Positions 8,439 through 15,703 of a stretch of 35,557 bases of DNA are shown here, piece by piece. The position numbers were made by a program, and so were the translations under genes. How positions within the stretch are numbered: the first letter of the stretch is position 1; each line of letters opens with the position of its first letter. Origin of the DNA: an uncultured Streptococcus sp. (GTDB taxonomy: Bacteria > Bacillota > Bacilli > Lactobacillales > Streptococcaceae); NCBI GenBank assembly GCA_902461025.1, contig CABPWC010000005.1, positions 1 through 35,557 of the forward strand. The letters are read 5' to 3'. The notes below the pieces were generated by a model. It was not told the origin of the DNA and did no database searches. It saw only the letters and a list, made by a program, of their open reading frames with translations.

Positions 8439-9119
8439 ATGACGACATTAATTGAGATGATTCAAGTGACAAAAACTTATGGCGAGGGCAATAAGAAAGT
8501 TACAGCTCTCCATGAGACCAATTTTCAGCTAAACGCTGGGGAGTTTGTAGCGATTGTGGGGCCTTCTGGATCAGGTAAAACAACTTTTTTAACAACTCTA
8601 GGACAACTTCAGGAAGCTTCAAGTGGAAAGATTCTAGTAAAGGGAAAAGAGACTTGGCACTTATCTGAAAAAGAAAAAACGGATTTGCGCTTTAGTGAAT
8701 TTGGTTTTATCCTCCAGGCTTCAAATTTGATTCCATTTTTAACAGTTAAGGAGCAATTAGATTTAATTGACCGTTTGGATAAAAAGAAATCTATAAAAAG
8801 TGACCGACAAGAGTTATTTAGTTTGTTGGATTTGGAAAAGGTTCAAAATCACTATCCAAAAGCTCTCTCTGGTGGAGAACGCCAACGAGCTGCAATTGCT
8901 AGAGCCCTTTATAATAATCCTAGTATCGTACTTGCAGATGAGCCGACAGCTAGCTTGGATACACAACGTGCTTATCAAGTGACGGATATGCTGGCTTCAA
9001 TTGCCCATGAGCAAGGCAGGGGAGTTGTCATGATTACGCATGATACTCGCTTACTAGATAAGGTTGACCGTATTTATGTGATGGATGACGGACGACTTGT
9101 TGAAAAGACACAAGCATAA
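8439..9119 (+). CDS. ABC transporter ATP-binding protein (MacB/LolD type)
   Basis: A 226-residue ATPase that would energise the FtsX-type permease encoded just upstream. Walker A GPSGSGKT is at 41-48, the Q-loop Gln lies in FILQAS, the signature is LSGGERQRAAIARAL, Walker B is VLADEPTASLD and the H-loop is MITHD. The chosen ATG at 8439 lies 6 nt after AAGGAG. An in-frame TTG at 8415 would overlap the permease end and has no ribosome site. The MacB/LolD class works in efflux or cell-envelope processes rather than import. The substrate is unknown. The ATPase is intact although its partner is frameshifted. Confidence 0.9.
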   Translation: MTTLIEMIQVTKTYGEGNKKVTALHETNFQLNAGEFVAIVGPSGSGKTTFLTTLGQLQEASSGKILVKGKETWHLSEKEKTDLRFSEFGFILQASNLIPFLTVKEQLDLIDRLDKKKSIKSDRQELFSLLDLEKVQNHYPKALSGGERQRAAIARALYNNPSIVLADEPTASLDTQRAYQVTDMLASIAHEQGRGVVMITHDTRLLDKVDRIYVMDDGRLVEKTQA

Positions 9120-9123
9120 ATCT

Positions 9124-9160
9124 AAAAAGTGAACTGTTATTGATACGGTTCACTTTTTTT
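9124..9160 (+). terminator. Terminator after the ABC ATPase gene
   Basis: AAAAAGTGAAC (9124-9134) pairs with GTTCACTTTTT (9148-9158), followed by further T residues. Confidence 0.88.
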
Positions 9161-9213
9161 AAAATTTAGACTAACAAGACCCACTTTTCTGTGTAGCTGA
9201 TTTTTTGGAAATG

Positions 9214-9222
9214 TGGTATAAT
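9214..9222 (+). promoter_or_regulatory. Extended -10 of the U32 gene, leaderless layout
   Basis: TGG-TATAAT ends at 9222, and the only usable ATG begins at 9230, 7 nt later. The expected transcription start therefore falls on or next to the start codon. No Shine-Dalgarno sequence lies between them. No good -35 is seen. Confidence 0.75.
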
Positions 9223-9229
9223 TTTCTTT

Positions 9230-10159
9230 ATGGAAAAGATTATCATTACAGCAACTGCTGAAAGTATTGAACAAGTGAAACAGCTACTTGAAGCTGGTGT
9301 CGACCGCATTTATGTCGGTGAGAAAGATTTTGGTCTTCGTTTGCCAACTACCTTTAGTCAAGAAGAATTGCGTGAAATCGCAAAAATTGTTCATGATGCC
9401 GGTAAGGAATTAATCGTTGCGGTCAATGCTCTTATGCACCAAGACATGATGGACCGTATCAAGCCCTTCTTGGACTTTTTAGAAGAAATCAAAACGGACT
9501 ATATCACAGTTGGGGACGCAGGTGTCTTTTATGTGGTTAACCGTGATAACTATTCTTTCAAAACGATTTACGATGCCTCAACCATGGTCACAAGCAGTCG
9601 TCAGATTAACTTCTGGGGACAAAAAGCAGGAGCGTCAGAAGCAGTTTTGGCGCGTGAAATCCCATCTGCAGAACTTTTTAAAATGCCTGAAATTTTAGAA
9701 ATTCCTGCTGAGGTCTTGGTATACGGTGCTAGTGTCATCCACCATTCGAAGCGTCCACTCTTGCAAAACTACTATAATTTCACACAGATTGATGATGAAA
9801 AATCTCGTCAACGTGACTTGTTCTTGGCTGAGCCAAGTGACCCAGAGAGCCATTATTCTATTTTTGAAGACAATCATGGGACTCATATCTTTGCCAATAA
9901 TGACCTTGATTTGATGACCAAGTTAACTGAATTGGTAGAACATGGTTTCACTCATTGGAAGCTTGAAGGTCTCTACACTCCAGGCCAAAATTTTGTAGAA
10001 ATTGCAAAACTCTTTATCCAAGCGCGCAATTTGATTCAAGAAGGTAACTTTACACATGATCAGGCCTTCTTACTTGATGAAGAAGTCCGCAAACTTCACC
10101 CTAAAAATCGTTTCTTGGATACTGGATTTTACGACTATGACCCTGATATGGTTAAATAA
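9230..10159 (+). CDS. Peptidase U32 family protein (YrrN/TrhP1-like)
   Basis: A 309-residue U32-family protein. Despite the peptidase name, the best-studied relatives (E. coli TrhP, B. subtilis YrrN/YrrO) act in tRNA uridine hydroxylation. The family look includes an N-terminal TIM-barrel start (ITATAESIEQVKQLLEAGVD), YVGEKDFGLRLP, the VNALMH segment and HHSKRPLLQNYYNF near residue 170. I find no cysteine in the whole protein, so it cannot bind an Fe-S cluster by itself and probably works with a longer U32 partner elsewhere. The start is fixed by an in-frame TAG at 9194 with no other start codon before 9230. It is monocistronic, lying between two terminators. Confidence 0.85.
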   Translation: MEKIIITATAESIEQVKQLLEAGVDRIYVGEKDFGLRLPTTFSQEELREIAKIVHDAGKELIVAVNALMHQDMMDRIKPFLDFLEEIKTDYITVGDAGVFYVVNRDNYSFKTIYDASTMVTSSRQINFWGQKAGASEAVLAREIPSAELFKMPEILEIPAEVLVYGASVIHHSKRPLLQNYYNFTQIDDEKSRQRDLFLAEPSDPESHYSIFEDNHGTHIFANNDLDLMTKLTELVEHGFTHWKLEGLYTPGQNFVEIAKLFIQARNLIQEGNFTHDQAFLLDEEVRKLHPKNRFLDTGFYDYDPDMVK

Positions 10160-10164
10160 GCATC

Positions 10165-10195
10165 AAAAACCCGAAATAAAATGTTCGGGTTTTTC
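10165..10195 (+). terminator. Terminator of the U32 gene
   Basis: AAAAACCCGAA (10165-10175) pairs with TTCGGGTTTTT (10184-10194). Confidence 0.92.
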
Positions 10196-10211
10196 TGATA
10201 TTTGGATGAAT

Positions 10212-10225
10212 TTGAAGCGTATTCA
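10212..10225 (+). promoter_or_regulatory. cre-like site (CcpA) at the rpiA promoter
   Basis: TTGAAGCGTATTCA fits the CcpA operator pattern TGNAANCGNWNNCA except for the second base. It lies directly upstream of the rpiA -10, where bound CcpA would block RNA polymerase. This is inference from pattern and position. Confidence 0.5.
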
Positions 10226-10234
10226 TGATATAAT
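10226..10234 (+). promoter_or_regulatory. Extended -10 promoter of the rpiA-deoB operon
   Basis: TG-A-TATAAT at 10226-10234. The -35 region is poor. The start near 10241 gives a leader of about 22 nt containing GGAGG (10251-10255). Confidence 0.65.
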
Positions 10235-10262
10235 AGGAGTAGCTCTATTTGGAGGTGTATAA

Positions 10263-10946
10263 GTGGAAAATCTGAAAAAAATGGCAGGTATCAAGGCTGC
10301 TGAGTTCGTCAAAGATGGTATGGTTGTCGGACTTGGAACAGGCTCAACTGCCTACTATTTCGTAGAAGAAATAGGTCGTCGCATCAAGGAAGAAGGATTG
10401 CAGATTACAGCTGTAACGACTTCTAGTGTAACCAGCAAGCAGGCAGAAGGGCTCAATATTCCTCTTAAGTCGATTGACCAGGTGGATTTTGTAGACCTGA
10501 CAGTTGATGGTGCTGATGAAGTGGACAGTCAGTTTAACGGCATCAAAGGTGGTGGTGGTGCCCTTCTTATGGAAAAGGTTGTCGCAACTCCATCTAAAGA
10601 ATATATCTGGGTCGTTGATGAAAGTAAACTAGTAGAGAAACTGGGTGCCTTTAAATTACCTGTAGAGGTCGTTCAGTATGGGGCCGAACAAGTATTTCGT
10701 CGTTTCGAGCGAGCTGGCTATCAACCAAGCTTCCGCGAAAAGGATGGCCAACGTTTTGTGACAGACATGCAGAACTTTATCATTGATCTAGCCTTGGAAG
10801 TCATTGAAGATCCTATTGCTCTTGGGCAAGACTTGGACCATGTCGTTGGTGTTGTCGAGCATGGCTTGTTTAATCAAATGGTGGACAAGGTCATCGTTGC
10901 TGGACAAAATGGCGTTCAGATTTTAACTTCAACAAAAGCAAAATAA
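10263..10946 (+). CDS. rpiA: Ribose-5-phosphate isomerase A
   Basis: Interconverts ribose 5-phosphate and ribulose 5-phosphate, linking nucleoside-derived pentose phosphate to the pentose phosphate pathway. The 227-residue length is normal. RpiA motifs are clear: GLGTGSTAYYFVEE (about 21-34), the SIDQVDFVDLTVDGADEVD segment with catalytic Asp residues (about 74-92), KGGGGALLMEK, and the later Lys of VDESKLVEKLG. The start is a GTG placed 7 nt after GGAGG. It is the first gene of the nucleoside operon, and its stop is 19 nt before deoB. Confidence 0.96.
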   Translation: MENLKKMAGIKAAEFVKDGMVVGLGTGSTAYYFVEEIGRRIKEEGLQITAVTTSSVTSKQAEGLNIPLKSIDQVDFVDLTVDGADEVDSQFNGIKGGGGALLMEKVVATPSKEYIWVVDESKLVEKLGAFKLPVEVVQYGAEQVFRRFERAGYQPSFREKDGQRFVTDMQNFIIDLALEVIEDPIALGQDLDHVVGVVEHGLFNQMVDKVIVAGQNGVQILTSTKAK

Positions 10947-10965
10947 TCAAAAAAGGAGACACACT

Positions 10966-12177
10966 ATGCCAAAATTTAATCGTATTCACTTGGTGGTACT
11001 AGATTCTGTAGGAATCGGTGCAGCACCAGATGCTAATAACTTTGTCAACGCTGGTGTTCCTGATGGTGCATCAGACACGCTTGGACACATTTCAAAATCA
11101 GTAGGTCTAAATGTCCCAAATATGGCAAAACTTGGTCTTGGGAATATTCCTCGAGAAACACCATTGAAGACAGTTCCAGCTGAGAGCAATCCAACAGGCT
11201 ATGCGACTAAGCTCGAAGAGGTATCTCTAGGGAAAGATACCATGACTGGTCATTGGGAAATCATGGGACTTAATATCACTGAACCTTTCGATACTTTTTG
11301 GAATGGATTCCCAGAGGAAATCCTTACTAAAGTCGAAGAATTTTCAGGACGTAAGGTTATTCGTGAAGCCAACAAACCATACTCAGGAACAGCTGTCATC
11401 GATGACTTTGGACCACGCCAAATGGAAACTGGCGAGTTGATTATCTATACATCAGCTGACCCAGTTCTTCAAATCGCAGCTCACGAAGACATCATTCCTT
11501 TGGATGAACTCTACCGTATCTGTGAATACGCTCGTTCGATTACTTTAGAGCGTCCAGCTCTTCTCGGACGCATTATTGCTCGTCCTTATGTTGGTGAGCC
11601 TGGAAACTTCACTCGTACGGCTAACCGTCGTGACTTGGCTGTATCTCCATTTGCTCCAACTGTTTTGGATAAATTGAATGAAGCTGGTATTGATACATAT
11701 GCAGTTGGTAAGATTAACGATATCTTCAACGGTGCTGGTATCAACCACGATATGGGTCACAATAAGTCAAATAGTCATGGTATGGATACCTTGGTCAAAA
11801 CAATGGGACTACCTGAGTTTGAAAAAGGTTTCTCATTCACCAACTTGGTTGACTTCGACGCTCTTTACGGACACCGTCGCAATGCGCACGGCTACCGTGA
11901 TTGTTTGCATGAGTTTGATGAGCGCTTGCCTGAAATTATGGCAGCCATGAGAGAAGACGATCTTCTTTTGATTACTGCTGACCACGGAAATGACCCAACC
12001 TACGCTGGTACTGACCATACGCGTGAATACATTCCACTTTTGGCATACAGTCCATCCTTTAAAGGCAATGGATTAATTCCAGTTGGACACTTCGCTGACA
12101 TCTCAGCAACGATTGCAGAGAACTTTGGCGTTGAAACTGCCATGATTGGTGAAAGCTTCTTGGATAAATTAGTTTAA
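10966..12177 (+). CDS. deoB: Phosphopentomutase DeoB
   Basis: Converts (deoxy)ribose 1-phosphate, the product of nucleoside phosphorylases, to the 5-phosphate used by RpiA or DeoC. The 403 residues belong to the alkaline phosphatase-like superfamily with two metal sites: D13 in VVLDSVGIGAAPDA, the phosphothreonine loop GKDTMTGHWE with T92 as the likely phosphorylated residue, DMGHNKSNSHG, and ITADHGNDP. AAAAGGAG precedes the ATG. The product steps fit its neighbours exactly: rpiA upstream, and two purine nucleoside phosphorylases downstream. Confidence 0.97.
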   Translation: MPKFNRIHLVVLDSVGIGAAPDANNFVNAGVPDGASDTLGHISKSVGLNVPNMAKLGLGNIPRETPLKTVPAESNPTGYATKLEEVSLGKDTMTGHWEIMGLNITEPFDTFWNGFPEEILTKVEEFSGRKVIREANKPYSGTAVIDDFGPRQMETGELIIYTSADPVLQIAAHEDIIPLDELYRICEYARSITLERPALLGRIIARPYVGEPGNFTRTANRRDLAVSPFAPTVLDKLNEAGIDTYAVGKINDIFNGAGINHDMGHNKSNSHGMDTLVKTMGLPEFEKGFSFTNLVDFDALYGHRRNAHGYRDCLHEFDERLPEIMAAMREDDLLLITADHGNDPTYAGTDHTREYIPLLAYSPSFKGNGLIPVGHFADISATIAENFGVETAMIGESFLDKLV

Positions 12178-12178
12178 G

Positions 12179-12736
12179 ATGATTCGCTACGCTTTACTTG
12201 TTAGAGGCATTAATGTCGGTGGAAAGAATAAGGTAGTCATGACTCAACTGCGTCAAGAATTGACGGAACTGAGATTAGAAAATGTTGAAACCTACATCAA
12301 TAGTGGTAATATCTTCTTTGACACCAATATTCCTAGAATTCAGTTAGTTGAGGATTTAAAGGGATTCTTTGAAAGGCACTATCCATTTATCCAAAGTTTT
12401 TCCTTATTTTCTAACGAAGACTATGAAGAAGAGCTTAAAAATCTTCCTGATTGGTGGGACCATGAGATGGCTCGAAAGGATGTGCTATTTTACACTGAGG
12501 GCATGGATGTGGATCAAGTCATCGAGAAAGTGGACAGTTTGGAACTGGTCGATGAGGAGCTTCATTTTGGGAAATTAGGGATCTTCTGGGGTAAATTGTC
12601 AGAAGCTAGCTACTCTAAAACAGCCTATCACAAGCACTTGCTTAAGATGCCTTTCTATGGCAATATTACCATTCGTAACGCTAATACCTTTGACAAAATT
12701 GGTCAATTTTTAAAACATAAAAAAGGAGATACCTAA
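12179..12736 (+). CDS. DUF1697 family protein
   Basis: A 185-residue soluble protein beginning MIRYALLVRGINVGGKNKVVM, the hallmark start of DUF1697 (the YALLRGINVGG motif), with VETYINSGNIFF at about 38-49. Function is unknown for the family. The ATG is one base after the deoB stop and has no ribosome site, so it is probably translated by reinitiation. Its stop overlaps the start of punA as TAATG. Its place inside a nucleoside operon suggests a related accessory role, but there is no direct evidence. Confidence 0.85.
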   Translation: MIRYALLVRGINVGGKNKVVMTQLRQELTELRLENVETYINSGNIFFDTNIPRIQLVEDLKGFFERHYPFIQSFSLFSNEDYEEELKNLPDWWDHEMARKDVLFYTEGMDVDQVIEKVDSLELVDEELHFGKLGIFWGKLSEASYSKTAYHKHLLKMPFYGNITIRNANTFDKIGQFLKHKKGDT

Positions 12737-13545
12737 TGACATTTTTAAATAAAATCAATGAAACAGCAGCATTTTTGAAGGACAAAGGAATCGAAGCTCC
12801 TGAGTTCGGTTTGATCCTTGGTTCAGGTCTTGGAGAATTGGCTGAAGAAATCGAAAATGCAGTCGTAGTAGACTACTCTGACATTCCAAACTGGGGTCAA
12901 TCCACAGTAGTCGGACATGCTGGTAAATTGGTTTATGGTGATCTTGCTGGACGTAAAGTCTTGGCTCTTCAAGGTCGTTTCCACTTCTATGAAGGAAACC
13001 CATTGGAAGTGGTGACTTTCCCAGTTCGTGTCATGAAAGTGTTGGGATGTGAAGGAGTTCTTGTAACCAACGCTGCCGGTGGTATCGGCTTCGGTCCTGG
13101 TACCTTGATGGCAATCACTGATCACATCAACATGACAGGTCAAAACCCATTGATCGGTGAAAACTTGGATGAGTTTGGCCCTCGCTTCCCAGATATGTCG
13201 AAGGCTTACACTCCAGAATACCGTGTAACTGCACATGAAGTGGCTCAAAAACTTGGAATCAAACTTGATGAAGGTGTCTATATCGGTGTTACTGGTCCAA
13301 CTTATGAAACACCTGCAGAAATTCGTGCCTATAAGACACTTGGAGCAGATGCAGTCGGTATGTCTACGGTTCCTGAAGTTATCGTTGCGGCTCACTCTGG
13401 CTTGAAGGTTCTTGGAATTTCATGTATTACTAACCATGCTGCTGGTTTCCAAGAAGAACTCAACCACGAGGAAGTTGTAGAAGTGACCGAACGTGTTAAA
13501 GGTGACTTCAAAGGCTTGCTTAAAGCGATTCTTGCTGAATTGTAA
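12736..13545 (+). CDS. punA: Purine nucleoside phosphorylase, trimeric type (PunA)
   Basis: Phosphorolyses purine nucleosides, typically guanosine and inosine, to the base and ribose 1-phosphate. The 269-residue length and motifs are those of the low-molecular-mass trimeric class: LILGSGLGELAEEIE (about 26-40), VVGHAGKLVYGDLAG with the phosphate-binding His, VTNAAGGIG, GPTYETPAEIRAYKTLGADAVGMSTVPEVIVA and ITNHAAGF with the base-binding Asn. AAAAGGAG precedes the ATG. Its product feeds DeoB, encoded two genes upstream. A second phosphorylase of the unrelated hexameric class, DeoD, is encoded later in the same operon. Confidence 0.95.
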   Translation: MTFLNKINETAAFLKDKGIEAPEFGLILGSGLGELAEEIENAVVVDYSDIPNWGQSTVVGHAGKLVYGDLAGRKVLALQGRFHFYEGNPLEVVTFPVRVMKVLGCEGVLVTNAAGGIGFGPGTLMAITDHINMTGQNPLIGENLDEFGPRFPDMSKAYTPEYRVTAHEVAQKLGIKLDEGVYIGVTGPTYETPAEIRAYKTLGADAVGMSTVPEVIVAAHSGLKVLGISCITNHAAGFQEELNHEEVVEVTERVKGDFKGLLKAILAEL

Positions 13546-13546
13546 G

Positions 13547-14785
13547 ATGATGAAAGCACGACTCCAAAGTCTGCCCTATGGCTGGCGTCTGCTTTTAGCG
13601 ACCGTCGCTTTAGGAATAGGAACAGGTCTGGTCGGAATCGCCTGTCATTTTCTACTAGATGGCGTACAAAAGTTGGCTTTCGGCCAAGAACGATCTGATC
13701 TGCTCCAGCAATTTCGGGAAGCCGGAGGTCTTCGTAGATTTCTTGTCTTATCTGTGACAGGGCTTTTGGCAGCAGGATTCTGGTATGTTTTGCAGAAACG
13801 TTATAAGATCCTGTCTATTCGTAAGCAAATTGATCAGGTTGGAGATAGAGAACCAGCGCCCCTAGCCCATATCCTTCATGCAAGTATGCAGGTTGCGATT
13901 GTCGGAGCTGGCGCTTCGGTCGGAAAAGAAGGAGCTCCACGTGAGGTTGGGGCACTTATAGCTGGTCGTTTGGGAAAAGTTTTGTCCTTGACGATCAAAG
14001 AGCAAAGAGTTTTGATTGCTTGTGGAGCTGGAGCGGGGTTAGCTGCGGTCTATCAGATTCCCTTTGCTAGTAGCTTGTTTGTCTTTGAGACCTTAGGGTT
14101 GTCCTATCGCTGGAAAAATGTCTTACTGGTCTTGTCCAGTACTTATCTAGCGGCTTGGGTGGCCCAACCAATCGTTGGTCATGGTGCTATTTACCACCTG
14201 TCGCAAGTTCATTGGTCAGCAAGTGGTTTCTTGCAGGCTGTCTTAGTGGCTCTATTGGTTACTCCATTGGCACTTGCCTTTCGTTTTCTAGCCAAACAGG
14301 CTAGTCGCAAACGGCGGAAGGATTGGACCATTCTATGGGCTCTGCCTTTAGCATTTATGGTGCTAGCTGGTATTGTGATCTTTTACCCGATTTTTATGGG
14401 GAATGGACAGGTTCTAGCTCAAGCCGTTCTATCAGGTCAACCATTTTCTAATCTAGCCTTGATCTTGGTCGTGAAAGGGCTCCTGGTCTATATCCTCTTG
14501 AGTAATGGTGCCTATGGGGGAACCTTGACGCCTTCTTTTGCCTTAGGAATTGGATCTGGTTATTTGGTGACCATGATTCTTTCTGCAGTTGGCGTTCAAC
14601 TAGATCCTGCTCTAGGAATGTTGCTTGGAGCGACAGTCTTTTTAGGGACGACCTTACAAGCTCCCATGACTGCCATTGCCCTAAGTCTTGGTTTTACAGG
14701 ACAGAGCTGGGCCTTGATTCTACCGCTGGCACTATCTGCTGGTTTGTCTTATGTGATTCAAAATAGATGGGAGAATAAACGATGA
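13547..14785 (+). CDS. ClC-family chloride channel/antiporter homologue
   Basis: A 412-residue integral membrane protein with about ten hydrophobic segments. ClC signatures are visible: GKEGAPREVGALIAG (about 125-139, the GKEGP-like loop), GAGAGLAAVYQIPFASSLFVFE (about 162-183) and GAYGGTLTPSFALGIGSGY, an anion-pore motif. It lacks long cytoplasmic CBS domains. Whether it is a channel or a proton-coupled exchanger cannot be decided by eye. The start is taken as the first of two adjacent ATGs one base after the punA stop. There is no ribosome site, so it is probably coupled to punA. Its stop overlaps the next start (ATGA). Confidence 0.88.
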   Translation: MMKARLQSLPYGWRLLLATVALGIGTGLVGIACHFLLDGVQKLAFGQERSDLLQQFREAGGLRRFLVLSVTGLLAAGFWYVLQKRYKILSIRKQIDQVGDREPAPLAHILHASMQVAIVGAGASVGKEGAPREVGALIAGRLGKVLSLTIKEQRVLIACGAGAGLAAVYQIPFASSLFVFETLGLSYRWKNVLLVLSSTYLAAWVAQPIVGHGAIYHLSQVHWSASGFLQAVLVALLVTPLALAFRFLAKQASRKRRKDWTILWALPLAFMVLAGIVIFYPIFMGNGQVLAQAVLSGQPFSNLALILVVKGLLVYILLSNGAYGGTLTPSFALGIGSGYLVTMILSAVGVQLDPALGMLLGATVFLGTTLQAPMTAIALSLGFTGQSWALILPLALSAGLSYVIQNRWENKR

Positions 14786-15492
14786 GAGTGCATTTTGTTT
14801 TGCACGAAACTTTTGAAGTACCTGGTGCCTATCTAAAGTGGGCGCAGGAGCGTGGTCATCAGGTGAAAATGACCAAGGTCTACGAGCGGGAAGCTCTACC
14901 TGAGACAGTGGATGAAATCGATTTTTTGATTGTCATGGGAGGACCACAATCGCCAGATGAGGATCGCGCAACCTTCCCTTACTATGATCCGCAAGCTGAG
15001 ATTGAACTAATTCAAAAAGCTATGAAGGCGGATCGCTACATCGTTGGTGTCTGTCTTGGTGCGCAGCTCCTGTCTGTAGCTTATGGCGCAGAGTATGAAC
15101 ATAGTCCAGAACGAGAGATTGGTGTTTATCCGGTGGACCTAACCCTTGAAGGATTAGCAGATCCGAATGTCGCCTTATTTGGTGAGAGCTTTGATTCAGG
15201 ACACTGGCATGGAGATATGCCGGGATTGACAGAGGATGCTGTTGTCCTTGCGACCAGTCAAGGTTGTCCACGGCAGATTATACGCTTCAGTCCTAAACAC
15301 TATGCCTTCCAAGCTCACTTGGAATTTGATCCAGAAGCAGTCAATCTCTTAATTGCTGCAGATGGTGAAGCCGCTTTGGAAGCCCAAAGTCAAACATTGC
15401 CATTTGTCGAAAAACCTGAAGCCATCCGTGCTTACGATTATCAAGAAATGAATGCAAAATTATACGCATTTTTGGATTCATTAACAAATTAA
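14782..15492 (+). CDS. Class I glutamine amidotransferase domain protein
   Basis: A stand-alone 236-residue GATase1 protein of the GMP synthase-amidotransferase-like group. The catalytic triad is complete: Cys91 in the nucleophile elbow GVCLGAQLL, and His179 and Glu181 in QAHLEFD. FLIVMGGPQSPDED supplies the oxyanion region at about residue 52. Such proteins may release ammonia from glutamine or hydrolyse gamma-glutamyl compounds. The true substrate is unknown, and no synthase domain is attached. It overlaps the ClC gene by 4 nt, and no terminator separates it from the deoD leader. Confidence 0.88.
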   Translation: MRVHFVLHETFEVPGAYLKWAQERGHQVKMTKVYEREALPETVDEIDFLIVMGGPQSPDEDRATFPYYDPQAEIELIQKAMKADRYIVGVCLGAQLLSVAYGAEYEHSPEREIGVYPVDLTLEGLADPNVALFGESFDSGHWHGDMPGLTEDAVVLATSQGCPRQIIRFSPKHYAFQAHLEFDPEAVNLLIAADGEAALEAQSQTLPFVEKPEAIRAYDYQEMNAKLYAFLDSLTN

Positions 15493-15500
15493 AAATAAGA

Positions 15501-15703
15501 GAGGAAGAGCATGTGTTCTAATTTGAACACGAGCGGAAAGCTTTTCTAAATAAAAAATATACACAGAAAGGAAGGGTTAACTGTATTCGCTGAACTGAAT
15601 ATGGGCGGAGAACTGTGGAAAAAAGATAAACTGTCTAGCATCTGTGATGCTTCGTCAGTTTCCTATTTTTCCTTTGTTCTCTGTCGCCCTTTATATCTTA
15701 ATT
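15501..15703 (+). ncRNA. Structured leader RNA in front of deoD
   Basis: The 211-bp gap holds a long imperfect hairpin ending just before the deoD start. Helices: GGGCG/CGCCC (15603-15607 with 15685-15689), GAGAAC/GTTCTC (15608-15613 with 15676-15681), GGAAAAA/TTTTTCC (15617-15623 with 15666-15672), AAACTG/CAGTTT (15628-15633 with 15656-15661) and GCATC/GATGC (15638-15642 with 15646-15650). Internal loops are TGT/TTT and AGAT/CCTA. A smaller hairpin, GTGTTC/GAACAC, lies at 15513-15530. The same architecture with different helix sequences stands before parC (33624-33711), so base changes are compensated. It has no poly-T terminator tail. It may belong to a known lactic-acid-bacterial motif such as the asd RNA, which I could not check. 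Confidence 0.75.

Noticed and set aside
15603..15689. Reading the deoD hairpin as a rho-independent terminator or as a BOX or RUP repeat element
   Set aside because: It has no T tract after the stem, the stem is interrupted by conserved loops, and the sequence does not match the BOX or RUP ends as I remember them.
15644..15703. N-terminal extension of DeoD from ATG 15644
   Set aside because: It lies in the structured leader, lacks a ribosome site, and DeoD proteins start at MSIHI.
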